NCBI GenBank assembly: GCA_977006965.1
Contig: OZ345362.1
Location: 1,736,001 to 1,800,000 of the forward strand
DNA length: 64,000 bases
Direction of reading: 5' to 3'
Source of the DNA: Phymatolithon calcareum
Taxonomy: Eukaryota; Rhodophyta; Florideophyceae; Hapalidiales
The first letter of the stretch is position 1. Each line of letters opens with the position of its first letter. Under the pieces are notes generated by a model. That model saw nothing but the letters and a program-made list of their open reading frames with translations. It did not search any database and had not been told where the DNA came from. Positions 1 to 10,835 of this stretch are shown here, one piece after another. The position numbers and the translations under genes were made by a program.

Positions 1-1523
1 GACCTCCCTATCCTCTCTGCAGTTGAGGTTTCGGACCCAAACAGCAACGAATCCTTTAGCGTCTTTGCCATGAGACGATCAAGGTTTGCCATAATCACAC
101 GCCTCTGTTCCAACTCTATTTGCAGCCGTCGTTTTTTCTTTATCGTATCCTTCGCGAGCATGAAATCGGCCAGATTTGTTTGACGCGGGAGTAGGATTTG
201 AGCTCGATGGATTGCCTCGCACCGATGAATATCGGCGTTAGCATCTCGGTGGAACTGTGTGCGACGGGCAGTCTCAAGCTCGATAGATAAGCGATTACCC
301 AAACGCGGTGATTGCTTCGGGCGAGTTAAGAGGTGTTCAATAATAAGCTTTCTGAGGTTATTATTCTCATTCGTGCTCTGTTCCAAGTCATGTTTCAGCT
401 GTTGCTTCAGGCCTATGATGTGATGGTGGCATTGAGTGGTGCTCGAAAAAAGGACAAGACCCCGAATATGTGCTTCACTCGATGGGGTACCATTTTCGTA
501 CTTCTGCTCTTTGTTCTCTCGAAACTGCATCTGGTCGGTTTGACTCGGAACGATGATTGGGACGCAACGAACGGTTTCGCGGTGATGTGTGTCGACAGAA
601 GCATTGTGGTAGAACTGGTTGCGATGGACGCCATGTAATGCAATTGCCGAACAATTGCCCAAGACCGACGGCTGTTTCGGACGCGTGAAAAGACGTTCAA
701 GAATGAGCTTCTGGAGTTGGCTAACATCGTGCTCTTTTTCTGTTAGCTCGTGTTTGAACCAGTGGTTCATTACGATGATCTTTCGGTGGCCTGGAGTGGC
801 GCAGATGAGATTGGGATCAATGTTGGCAAGTCGTTGTTGCTTCTCGTCAACCTGCTCGTTGACCCGCTTGTAATCATGCTCATTGACTTGACGCAAGAGG
901 TCATCAGGGATCGGATATCTTGGTGGAAGGACTGTTTGCGGGTGATGCGTGTCGACCGAAGCGGTGTGGTGGAATTGAGTTCGACGAGCGTCCTCAAATG
1001 CAATAGACAAACGATTTTTCAAGCCCGTCGACTGTTTCGGACGCATCAGGAGACCTTCACGAACTCTTTCCTTGGTCCGGTTTTCCTTTTCCTTTTTGAG
1101 CTGCTCGATGATGTCTCCGTACGCTGCAGCTATGGTTTCGCTTGATTTTTGCAGCTCTTTATTTTCGAGCACAAGGTCATCAATGCGCTTCTCCAATCGG
1201 TGGACATGGATATTTCTTTGACTCAGTTCCCTCTCGCGACGAGCAAGCATTGACTTCATATTGGAGTTGTCTGTTGCAAGAAGTTCGTTTTCGTGGCGCA
1301 TTGTCTCGCTCCTTGTCCTTTCATAGCGCAAGTCGATTTCATTTTCGACAAGCGTTGCGCGAAGTCCGGAAATTATGGACTCGAGAGCGTCCGTTTTGCC
1401 GGTTGCCAACACAAGATTATGTGTCAGGCAGTTCTTCGTTTCGCGGAGTGTCGTCAGCTCCCGCTTGATGGCGCTGTGGGCTAGCTCTGCGACATTTGGT
1501 GGTCGCAGCATGGATCGGAACAT
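1..1523 (-). CDS. Coiled-coil protein with three 120-residue tandem repeats (3' end beyond window)
   Basis: The minus strand is open from an ATG at 1523 (second in-frame Met at 1511) to the window edge, about 507 codons without a stop, so this is the 5' part of a larger gene. Residues 1 to about 155 are charged and heptad-like, rich in Glu, Lys, Arg and Leu, which suggests a coiled coil. Then come three copies of a unit with the core RPKQ, LxNRLSI, RRTQFH, DxHH, spaced exactly 120 residues apart and separated by more Glu/Lys/Gln-rich helical sequence. No catalytic motif, signal peptide or membrane segment is visible. I do not recognise the family; a structural or cytoskeletal role is only a guess. 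The preserved frame across diverged repeats argues strongly that it is coding. Upstream sequence stays open without another ATG, so the start is fairly secure. Confidence 0.75.
   Translation of the reverse strand, partial: MFRSMLRPPNVAELAHSAIKRELTTLRETKNCLTHNLVLATGKTDALESIISGLRATLVENEIDLRYERTRSETMRHENELLATDNSNMKSMLARRERELSQRNIHVHRLEKRIDDLVLENKELQKSSETIAAAYGDIIEQLKKEKENRTKERVREGLLMRPKQSTGLKNRLSIAFEDARRTQFHHTASVDTHHPQTVLPPRYPIPDDLLRQVNEHDYKRVNEQVDEKQQRLANIDPNLICATPGHRKIIVMNHWFKHELTEKEHDVSQLQKLILERLFTRPKQPSVLGNCSAIALHGVHRNQFYHNASVDTHHRETVRCVPIIVPSQTDQMQFRENKEQKYENGTPSSEAHIRGLVLFSSTTQCHHHIIGLKQQLKHDLEQSTNENNNLRKLIIEHLLTRPKQSPRLGNRLSIELETARRTQFHRDANADIHRCEAIHRAQILLPRQTNLADFMLAKDTIKKKRRLQIELEQRRVIMANLDRLMAKTLKDSLLFGSETSTAERIGR
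186..1060 (-). repeat. Three tandem 360-bp coding repeats
   Basis: The conserved cores lie near 906-1060, 546-700 and 186-340 and are offset by exactly 360 bp each time. They code for the same pattern (RPKQ, then RLSI or its variant, then QFH and DxHH) with many substitutions but no frame change. The interval between cores is less conserved and predicted helical. Confidence 0.85.
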
Positions 1524-2835
1524 GTTTGGTGATTGAAGGCAGTAAGGGGTGGGCGAGTGATGGTGGTGTTGGGTGGGTTTGTGATGGCGATGGTGGGCGC
1601 TCAGAGTGGAGCGTTGCTTAAAACCGCCGACCGACCGACCGGGGTCAGTCGGTCGACGGTTTGGAGCGGCAACGTTGACGGCGGTGTTACGCGTGGTAGC
1701 CGGTGGAAGGCGAGTTGGCGTTAGAAATTTGTGGTGCAGGATGTTAAAACAAATGCCGGCGAGACCTGCACTTAAGAATTTCAAATGCAATGTCCATCAA
1801 GCAATCACCACCGCTCCGTCTGCGAGTAATAATTTTTGCCTGGGCTAATAGTGCTGAATGAAAGTTCACCACCTTCTTGCACTCCTACAAAAACGCTGGA
1901 GTGAAAGAAAATGGTGCTCATTCACTTAGTACCGTCCAGACGTCTGGTGTATGAAACACACTAAGACGGAGGTTGAGTGTGCCCGATCTTTCTCGCGGAT
2001 CCGTGTGCGTTTCATTATCCGGTTAAGAATCCACGCGAACCTTGGCTGCATGCATCCGAGATTCACTTGGATTCTCAAGCTATTAATGTAACGCATAAGA
2101 GTTCTAGAAGTGAGTGGAAAGTGATTGGTAATCTGTCAGCGTTTCTTGTGCGCGGTACAGTATTGGTCAGTCCTTATGTGGTCATGGACCCGTGACAACG
2201 ACCTGTACGACTGGCCTCGCTGAGGCCGAAAACCCTCGCGTCTTGCTCCCGACCTGCAAGCACTGCGACGAAGAGGCCGTGCAAGACAGTGTGCATTTCT
2301 CGCGCAACAGCCACGGTAATCATATTCAATACAGTGTTAATATTTTTGTGTCTCCCCGAACCCAAGCATATAACACCCTATCTCTTAACGTGCAGTGCAG
2401 GTCGAAGCCCTGCACCGGCAGTAGGCAGTACTGAAAAGGCTGAATAATCCAACGAGATCGATGACAAGAGTTTGGTAAGACAGACGTCAAGCTCCCATCC
2501 ATTGCGTCGGATTTGGGGGAGCAAGTGGGAGGGATTTTGAATGCGGCCTACACCCTATGATTTCTGTATTCGCCCAGCTCCACGGCACATCGCCCGCACG
2601 ATAGCACATGAACCTTATTACCCACTTCGCCACCCGCACGCTGCAGACAACGAACTGACATTGATTCGACTTGGTTTGGGCAGTAACAGCCGTGAGGCTG
2701 TGGAGGACATGCGATTCAGCTGCTGCTATTACAGCTTCTTCCTCTGCTCAAATCAGTACAGTACATTCCGAATATAGTTCTACACTATAGTTGTGTCGTA
2801 GCCCAAGCTACACTGATATCCATAATTAGATAGCA
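1524..2835. other. Intergenic, no gene seen
   Basis: Only short overlapping frames in unrelated phases and no recognisable protein. It probably includes the promoter of the minus-strand coiled-coil gene; no core promoter motif can be assigned with confidence. Confidence 0.5.
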
Positions 2836-2923
2836 ATACCCGTGGTATAGGGGTTAAACTGCCTCTGGGGGTGCGCATAAGCGACCAAGAGAAAGGTCCT
2901 GGGTTCGAATCCCGGGTGTGCCC
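2836..2923 (+). tRNA. tRNA-like element with intact A and B boxes (tRNA gene, pseudogene or SINE head)
   Basis: An A-box match (TGGTATAGGGG) starts at 2843 and a perfect B box (GGTTCGAATCC) is at 2902-2912. The T stem CTGGG/CCCGG closes a normal 7-nt loop, and a D arm GTAT...AAAC can be drawn. The element is about 15 nt longer than a class I tRNA, so it has either a long variable arm (GACC...GGTC pairs at about 2883-2898) or a small intron. The acceptor stem pairs poorly in the canonical register; ATACCCG pairs better with CGGGTGT three bases too early. The isotype cannot be assigned. A degenerate tRNA or tRNA-derived repeat is as likely as a working gene. Confidence 0.5.
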
Positions 2924-3094
2924 CGTTTGCGGTGAAGTTCTGACGCGGTTTTTTCTCCTAAGGGCGTTTCGGGAGTGGGGTTTCCGCATTGCACAAAGGG
3001 TCCAAGCTAATTATAGTGCATTAGTATGGCACAGTAGAAGCGGGCTGTAAAGAAAAGAGTCCAACATTCTGGTGGGGCACGTGGACTCGCGAAT

Positions 3095-3168
3095 CATGGA
3101 ACCACCGCAGTTGCTTCGGGTGGAATCGTCTAATGACGAGCGACAGGCAGAGAAGAAGCGTGCTTACA
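3095..3168 (+). repeat. Dispersed repeat, copy 1
   Basis: A stretch of about 75 bp, with recognisable blocks GGATCGTCTA-like and CAGAGAAGAAGCGTG, recurs in the same orientation at about 44222-44296 with substitutions and small indels. Neither copy is in a recognised gene. Probably an old mobile-element remnant. Confidence 0.55.
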
Positions 3169-6037
3169 ATTAACTTGCAGGATTAACGCCCTGCCGTAAT
3201 CTAAGTAGAGGAAAAATAAAAAGCACTGGTTGCTAGCCCCATAGTGGAATAAGCATTCATCATTATCAATTAGATACATTTATATGAGAGGTACCGTTTG
3301 TCTTAACTTGGGGAAAGTCCGTATGCTTCACGTGTGGATTGGTGCTACTTCACTTTTTTTTACCAAGTTTGTCTTGTTTGTAGCGATCTCGTTATTGCGC
3401 AATACTCCACCTCGCGCTCCTTTTTCTTGCCCCCTTATGGTCTCGCCAGCATCATTTTCAGTGTTCTTACCGCCTATACTCCTCTATCTCCGCAGTTTCA
3501 TGCGCACTTTCACTGGGTTCCCGGGAAGTGTCCGAAAACCACCCCGTGCTTAGGATTCCTGGTCTTATGAAGTGCAATAATCGGGAGGAGTCGCCCTCTG
3601 CTTTGCAAAGTTATCTATCGGATCCTCATTTCTTCTTAACCTTCCCATACTCGTAATAGCTTCTTCCTGAGAGGCACGTCTTCACTGCTCGATTCTTCTC
3701 AACCTTGCCGAGGGTTTCGAGGTTCATCTCTGCTCCTACGCCGCCATACTTGTACACGATTCAGCCAGTCGTGCTCTTAATTTCTTAGGGAGGTGCCGGC
3801 ATCGGAAGTCCCATCGTTCAATCTAGCAGAGCTTCATCATTTGTTTCCAGTATGTGGATGCCGAGTTTCCAAAAGACAGTGCATTTGCGATTGTGCGGCT
3901 GCTCTCGTTACTTAAATGAACATCGGAGCTATGAACGCGCAGTTCAATTACGCTGGGCGCACGAACGCTCTGAGTTAATAAATAATACATCTGCGCAGAC
4001 TCAAATGCCGTTGAAGGCAATGAATCCCCCGTTCGTCCTTCCCAGCGTTTTCATCATCCGCAGATAGAATACTTCGACGAGCCTGTTGCACTGATCTATA
4101 CCCTTGATTTTTATTGCCCTCTTGAAAGTTAGAAGGGGCCAAGGATTTCCCTTGGGGCCATTCTTGGATTGACCACTGTACATTATTTGGTCGACCATAG
4201 CATTTTGTAATCCCAGCTCCCTTTGGTAACACAATCCCGAGTTCAGGGAAAAGCTCTGTTGAGAAGACAAGAAACAATGGGTCTCAGCAGACTCCATTGG
4301 ACATTCCGCCGTGTGTTCACGCAACGTTAGCGGATATTCGTCGACATTCTCATAAGCTCTCAGAGAGCCACGCTTTACTTTCCAGCCCCGATGACAAGAT
4401 TTGGAATAATAAAAGTGTTGCCGGCACCTCGGCACAACGTTGAGCAGAAGGCAATCGGAATAAGAATCAACCAATCTTGGTCGACGCAGTGCTCTTTTGG
4501 GAGCACAAGGATGGATGGATCTCTGTTTTGTTGAAGCTCCCTTAGTCAATTATCATTGCACCTGAGAGATGGGTGCACAAGGAAAGAAATGACCGGTGTA
4601 GGTATCACGCCATTTTAGGTCCCGGTTTTGGGAGGCCGCTGTCATTAAGGATCTACATGAAGAATTGGTGCGCGACGAAATTCTTGAATGGCATTTGGCT
4701 CTTCGCGAGGTCCAAAACGCTGAGCAAACGATGGATGATAAACTGTGTTTTGTGGTGCACTTTTACTTCTCTTTTGCGATAATTGAAGCGCATCTCGGGT
4801 ATCACGTACAGTTCCTTCTTTCCTCCGGTGGAGCATATTGCTTCCAAGAAATATGTTCAGCCCAAGTGTTTGTTAGACCAGTCGTCGAAGTCCAGTGCTG
4901 CTATTTTCTCCAGAAGACTATCCATCACGATATGTGGGAGCTGCAATTGAAGGCGGTTTCATGTGAGTCACACCTGCGAAGAATTCGAAAACTGTAAGCA
5001 ATACAACTGTAGATCGTATGTCATTTTTACAAGTCAGCCATATACATATACAGTATATGGTTGTCTTGTAGAAATGGCATGCCGCAAAATTGGCATTCGC
5101 TCAAAGCAAGTGCGAATTGAGCGTGGCAGTTGATGCTCGGGATGCGAAAAGACAGTGTGAGGGAAACACATTTTACTGTACAGCAAATGAGGAAATTCAG
5201 TATGATAGACCAGGGGACGGTTACTTTTACTGCCTCATGGAGTAGAAACTGTCGCATATGCTATCATTGTGTATAACAGAATTTCGTTTCACCTCGTTAC
5301 ACCTTGCTCGCATCGACAAATGTGAGCCCCAGAGAATGGTTGGATGTACTGTTGTAACATCTGCAGTACTGTAACATCATTTTCGGTTGCAAATGCGATC
5401 TCGATCGTGTAGGAGGCTTCTGTTGAAAATCCATGAGCTCGAAGACTGGGCTTGCCAGGGCATGGATGTTACGGCACTGAAATATTCCTTGATTTTTAGT
5501 TCTCTTGCAATCACGTTCGATTTCCTTCGTCGTTTTCAGTACGGCTACAGTAGTTCCTTCAGTCAGATGCGTGTTTGTTACATCAACCAATGAAGGATGA
5601 AGAAGAAGAAGTGGGAGTTTTTATTTAAAAGTGACAAATTTGTCCCTGCAGCAAATTATTCCTGCGGAAGCATGCAAGAGAGGAGACTCGAAAAGAACAA
5701 ACATTCTACTGTACATTATGGAAGGAATCCGGACGGATTGGAACGACAGTGGATGCTAGGGTAACTTTTCTATATATCAAGAGTGGACGATACAATGCTG
5801 TCCAGTACTTTGAATTGAATTTTCTTGGTCAGATCTACAGATCGTCCAGCTCCGTTGCCATCATGGCATCCATGATGGATGTAAAGTATCTGATGTGTCT
5901 TCATATGATATTCATGGGATTTGGTATCGATAAAAAGCTGTGATATCGTCAGCAGGGGAACATTCCCCTGATGGAGGCATCTTGTTATTGGACGATTATT
6001 TCACGCATCATCGCATCTCCAAGCAATTAACAGATTC

Positions 6038-6093
6038 ATTGTGACATGGACAAAACTCATTGATGCATCAATGAGTTTTGTCCATGTCACAAT
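6038..6093. repeat. Perfect 56-bp palindrome, no spacer
   Basis: Bases 6038-6065 are the exact reverse complement of 6066-6093, centred on TGATG|CATCA. There is no loop, so it could extrude as a cruciform or be transcribed into a 28-bp hairpin. Confidence 0.9.
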
Positions 6094-6997
6094 CCTGTAC
6101 AGTACTTCCGATAAGAAGAGCGAGATGACCAATGCAGCGATAGTTATGATACATTGTACACCGTCCCCAGGACCAATACTCGCACAATTGTCGCGAAAAT
6201 TACATCTCTGGCAGCAGACTGTCGACCCTCATCGGGTCTGCCTCACACGACCCAGGGGCCGATTATGATAATGCAGGGCGCATGGGCAAACAAGCACCAG
6301 CACACTCGGGTACTGTAAATTCTTCCCACATTTCAACAAATTCGGAAGGAATTCGGAAGGAAAGTACTTAAAATCCACACCCGTCGCAGAGACAGTAATT
6401 TTGTTGCATTATATTATTATGCTGCTGTGTGTTTCGCATTAATGCACAGTGCACAGGATGAATTTGTGACCTTGTCACCGCAGATGCCATTTAGGCCGTG
6501 CCCCTGCTTCGCGAGCAATCTCGAATTATATTCTCCTGCGCGTTCAGGAACGGAAGACTGCAGTCCAGAACAAGGGGACTTTTCACATTAGCCCTGTGCT
6601 TTGCAGAGCGATTTTGAAGCTGTTCTAAGCAGAGAAATGCCTTGTTGGTGCAGTGCCGGGGTTCGACCAACGCAGGGTCCGCGGGCCCTGACCGGGGCCT
6701 CCGTACAGTATACTATGATACAGAACACCATCTCTCATTGGTGTGCTGCTATATGAATCGTACAAGTTAAAAATTATTGTTGAAAAACTTGCTCGGCATG
6801 ATTTGAATGCAACCAACAAGGCTACTTCGCGCTGCACGTGCAACAAATCTTCACCAATCTTTGAAACTTTTTGTCCGTACAACTGCACAACTGCATCTTG
6901 GCCTACACACAACAAGGTCACACGGCACCTTCCGCCGCTTGGCAACCACAAACAACTTGCGTCTAGCGAGGGGATCCCCTCAGGGACTACCCTCGAC

Positions 6998-9916
6998 ATG
7001 CTTGTCGTCAAGAGACTCACGGGTTTGGAGCGCCGCCGCACATCTCGCACCTCCATGTCTTCTGATTCTAGCGGCGCGCCTTCAGTTTCCCGTCAGGCCT
7101 CTCGCAGTTTCTTTTCCAAGAAGTTTTCCAAAGCCTCACAATCATCCGACACCGCCAAGTCCTCGCTTGACGCCCAAATCACACCCGCCGTTTATCCCTG
7201 CGAGGGCAAAGACACCCGCTCCTGTTGTGTGTCTCATTCAGGTACAGTTACAATCACCGGCTACGACACAAAGGTTGGAGTCTGGAACACTCTGTCCGGT
7301 TCTCGCAAAGACTTTACGGTGCATACCGGGAGCATTCGCCAGGTTGCTATTTCGGGTAATGGAAAAATTGGCGCGTCGGCCGCAACCGACGGCACTGTGC
7401 GTCTCTTTGATACTAAGACATTAGCGCAATTACGCTGCTTCAAGCAGCGAGGTTTCCAATGGGCTCAGGGTGCAGCGCTTACTGCTGACGGCAGCAAACT
7501 GTTTGCCACCTTCATTCCAAAGGAAGGCGAACGAGGCTGTGTCGCCATGTATCAATGGCAAGAAAATAAGGTTACCAAATTATGGCATGGTGCTAGTCGT
7601 GTGTTCGAATGCTACGCTTCGCACGACGGGTCTCGCGTTTTGTTCATTCGTGGAGGCGGTGCTGTCCAGATTCTTGATGTTGCAACTGCCAAGGTACAAT
7701 GCTCTTTCGAGTACATGGTTGGCAGCTTCAGCACTAGTCTGGACAGTTCTGGCCGACGCGTCGTCATCGCCGATAAAAATCTCTGTGTGCATACTGTGAC
7801 TCCAGATGATCACGTCATGGTCACTGTCAAGGACTACAAGTATTTTTCAGATGTGCAGTGCGACATCACCGCCGATGGCTCCCGCATCATTGAACTGAAG
7901 AAGAAGAGCGTAATTGTGCGCAGTGCTCGAAATGGCAATCACATCCTCACCCTCACGCACAAAGAGAAACTCAAGGTTTGTCGCATCAGCGCCGACGGTT
8001 GCAGAGTTGTCGCGTGCACCGCATCTGGGTCTCTTGTTGTGTGGACGCCGGACACATTAACACAAATTCCGATTGCAAGCAGTCTTACTGAACAGGTAAT
8101 CTCCGAGCTCCCTCGCGATTTCGAAAGGGAATTTGTCCCCAATGATGAAGAGGGATTTTCGTCCCCTTGGTTTGAAAACAAGGTTGGCAAAGTGGCAGAT
8201 GTGGTGCTGCCACCTGCGAAGCTTACCCCTCCAGCGATCCCTCCTAACCATATAGATGACCCGCATTCTCCGACTCGCATTGATACCGAAATCAGGCATT
8301 ATGAACACGAACAGGTCGTTCCGCCTCCGCCAGACGACGATTCTGTCATACCGCGCAATGTCTCTGACCTGCAACCGCCACCCCCGTCCCCACCACCACC
8401 GCCGGAACTCTCGCCCATCGAGTCACTGCTGCGCGAGACACTAGACCCGTCGTCCGCATTATCATTGTCAAAACATGCCTTATACGATGTTTTGAACAGG
8501 AAGAATAAGATAACCTTGACCGCATTATTTGCTGGTCACAACCTTTTGCTCATTGCGCTGCGGTCGGGAGTTCTGGATCCACTTGAGCTCAAGTCCTTCA
8601 TGGGGGTTCCTTATTTCTTCTTCACCAATTTGTATCTTCCATTCAGCTCCCATTTTGCGGAGGAAAGTCAATGTGGACAGTTGCTGGCCAAGAAGATATT
8701 TTTGCATGCTGAGCATCTTGATCTTATTCAACATGGTGAGCCCATTCTGGCCGTGGCTGAAACTTGTGCCGCTAGTCGAGAAGAGTTCCGTCGCATAGAC
8801 GAGGTTCTCCAAGACCTTTCGTATCGCGTTGGTGCGCTCGAAGTCGCCGCTCACGACTCAGTGAATCGCACGCAGATGCTCGAGACGCAGGCGGCTTCGC
8901 AATTGCGCAGTATCGCGATTCTGGCTCAAAATCTGACAAGTATGCATTCGATAATGAAGCGAAAGGATCGCGGGCTGATGTACGCGAATTTGGCAAAATG
9001 TCTCCTATCTCTTCTACCACTTGTTGGTGGAGCAATTGGTAATGCAGCTTTTTCGGCAACAGAGGTTATGTTGGCAATGTCGACGGAGGATGTGCTCTCT
9101 GTTGGTATTGATGTGAGTCACTGCATCATTGACCAGGTAGCGAACGTCGATATGAGTAATATGCAGGTTGCGAGATACGTCTTCTCGCGGAAGGGTATGC
9201 AGAGCGCTGGACCAGCGGCGGAAGAGAAAATCAAACGGGCGATTGAGGAAAGTAGTTTCCGAGAGGTTGAAGCACTTAACGAGGCACTACAGCTGGAAAT
9301 ACGCCTGGTTTTCGAGGAAAATAAGTCAATGCATTTACTGAACCTCGCTGATTCGCGGTGGGTATCCGGGCGCTGTGAGCCAGAGCCGGAGCCGGCCGCC
9401 AGTGCCTCTCCCGTTGCTCGTGCCGTCGTGGAGCTCTACGAGAGAGAAGTTGATGGAGAGGAGATGATGTCTTATCAACATGCGATCGTTCATATCGGGT
9501 CATATCTGCAATTGAATGGGTTCCGAAAGGCGATGTCAGATGAAGACATCTATGATGCTCTGGAAGAATCGGCCGATGGTGCTCTTCGGGTGAATAAGGA
9601 TGCATTTGTTACCGCATGTGAAACACTCGTTCGGCAGCTTATGGCTGCTGGTGGGCGAACGCCGGATGCATGGAGGGAAAAGTTTGAGTTTGCTGCGAAA
9701 CCAGAGATGGATTGCCTTATTCGAACCGCGGCGAATGTGCTGTTGGATATTTGGAAAGAGACTAGTGATAAGAGCGGTTCGATGTTCAGTGAGTTGCCGT
9801 CAAGGACACAGTTGCGCGACTTGGTCAAAACTTTTGATGCGAATGGGGATGGGCGAATAGATAAGGACGAATTTTTGAGAGCTGCGCATTACGCCATTCA
9901 TGGGGGCCGACAATGA
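6998..9916 (+). CDS. WD40-like, proline-rich, EF-hand multidomain protein
   Basis: Single-exon frame. It can be opened as far as 6743, but the first 85 codons look non-coding, so I prefer the ATG at 6998 (972 aa); the ATG at 7055 is also plausible. A Ser-rich N terminus is followed by WD-like beta repeats at about 7200-8090, for example DGTVRLFD and SGSLVVWTP. A Pro-rich linker with runs of Pro lies at about 8300-8420. Then comes a long helical region with a heptad stretch (about 8760-8960) and a hydrophobic, Gly-containing segment (LLPLVGGAIGNAAF, about 9010-9060). The C terminus has one canonical EF-hand loop, DANGDGRIDKDE (9836-9871), preceded by a degenerate EF-like segment. Together this suggests a calcium-responsive scaffold or membrane-associated regulator, which is inference. 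I do not recognise the family. Confidence 0.85.
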   Translation: MLVVKRLTGLERRRTSRTSMSSDSSGAPSVSRQASRSFFSKKFSKASQSSDTAKSSLDAQITPAVYPCEGKDTRSCCVSHSGTVTITGYDTKVGVWNTLSGSRKDFTVHTGSIRQVAISGNGKIGASAATDGTVRLFDTKTLAQLRCFKQRGFQWAQGAALTADGSKLFATFIPKEGERGCVAMYQWQENKVTKLWHGASRVFECYASHDGSRVLFIRGGGAVQILDVATAKVQCSFEYMVGSFSTSLDSSGRRVVIADKNLCVHTVTPDDHVMVTVKDYKYFSDVQCDITADGSRIIELKKKSVIVRSARNGNHILTLTHKEKLKVCRISADGCRVVACTASGSLVVWTPDTLTQIPIASSLTEQVISELPRDFEREFVPNDEEGFSSPWFENKVGKVADVVLPPAKLTPPAIPPNHIDDPHSPTRIDTEIRHYEHEQVVPPPPDDDSVIPRNVSDLQPPPPSPPPPPELSPIESLLRETLDPSSALSLSKHALYDVLNRKNKITLTALFAGHNLLLIALRSGVLDPLELKSFMGVPYFFFTNLYLPFSSHFAEESQCGQLLAKKIFLHAEHLDLIQHGEPILAVAETCAASREEFRRIDEVLQDLSYRVGALEVAAHDSVNRTQMLETQAASQLRSIAILAQNLTSMHSIMKRKDRGLMYANLAKCLLSLLPLVGGAIGNAAFSATEVMLAMSTEDVLSVGIDVSHCIIDQVANVDMSNMQVARYVFSRKGMQSAGPAAEEKIKRAIEESSFREVEALNEALQLEIRLVFEENKSMHLLNLADSRWVSGRCEPEPEPAASASPVARAVVELYEREVDGEEMMSYQHAIVHIGSYLQLNGFRKAMSDEDIYDALEESADGALRVNKDAFVTACETLVRQLMAAGGRTPDAWREKFEFAAKPEMDCLIRTAANVLLDIWKETSDKSGSMFSELPSRTQLRDLVKTFDANGDGRIDKDEFLRAAHYAIHGGRQ

Positions 9917-10835
9917 CAGGCATAAGCGGTGGAGCAAGCAGTCTGTTTTTGGACCTTGTGGATCGTGAAGAACATAGAAAAAGCATCTGAAAACATGTAG
10001 TTGTAAAGTAAAGCAGTATTTAATGTTGTTCCTATGCCGAGTATTGGGAATTGTAGTAAGAGCGGGAGAATGGAAGGATATCAGTGAGAACAACTCTCAA
10101 GACAATATCACCCGTCGATGAACTCGTTTTTCAAGGAAAGGCCAAGCTCTTGATGGCAACTGGGGGAGAACTGTCCTTGCGCTCAGAATCAATGAAGACA
10201 CTGAAGATGAAACAACTGCATATTATGCGTTACTTGCAACACACGATTTGTGAAACCAAGTCCATTCACAATATAAGACGTGAGTAATGTACATACATCG
10301 CTCGATGCGAGACGATACCGTTCAAGTCTAATCCTCGCGGGAGGCACTTGGGATGAAAACGACATAAAATCCAGAAGTTTGCGTCAAAGCGCCTACTAGA
10401 AGGTGCAATACCACTGGCCTTCGGGCAGTTGATGAGGGCTGGTCAACAAAAGAAAACTGACTATTCGCATCAGCTTCACGAGCAGGGCCGAGTGGTAGAC
10501 AGGTTGTCCTGTGCGTCTGGTACAGTCTATTGATGAATACTTATTCCCCTACGGGGCTAGCAAGCAGTGCTTTTTAGTCTACTGGATGTACTGTACAGTT
10601 ACAGTAGTCGAACTAGACAACACAATTGTCGACTTTTTAAACATTTTAAAAATGTTGAAAAGTTTTCCCGTTGTTTTCGAAAAGAATTGTCACTGCTTGT
10701 CATACAGATATTTAGGGTATAGGATCGTCGGTCGCCGGTGACCATCGCCAATTGCTCATTGATTCGTGCGGAGAGTAAGCTGAAGGCACGCCGTTGCGCA
10801 GTGGTTACGGTCGGCAACCACATTCCTCCTCCAAG
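9917..10835. other. Intergenic, nothing firm
   Basis: No gene seen. An A-box-like GGCCGAGTGGT near 10485 resembles the 5' half of a class II tRNA, but no B box follows. Several TACTGTA-type heptamers lie near 10590-10610. The distal 100 bases should contain the uL5 promoter. Confidence 0.4.

Larger units (their letters stand above)
2924..6997. other. Long intergenic region, no convincing gene
   Basis: Open frames up to 182 codons occur on both strands but show no recognisable domain, biased composition or supporting context. The stretch holds a diverged repeat at about 3095-3168, a 56-bp palindrome at 6038-6093 and many copies of the heptamer TACAGTA or TACTGTA. The last few hundred bases are the presumed promoter and leader of the WD40-like gene. 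Confidence 0.5.

Noticed and set aside
4001-4549. 182-codon minus-strand frame
   Set aside because: Overlaps another frame, lacks any recognisable motif and has no coding-like bias; chance length is plausible.
10478-10530. 5' half of a class II tRNA (GGCCGAGTGGT)
   Set aside because: No B box or matching 3' acceptor strand follows within a plausible distance.
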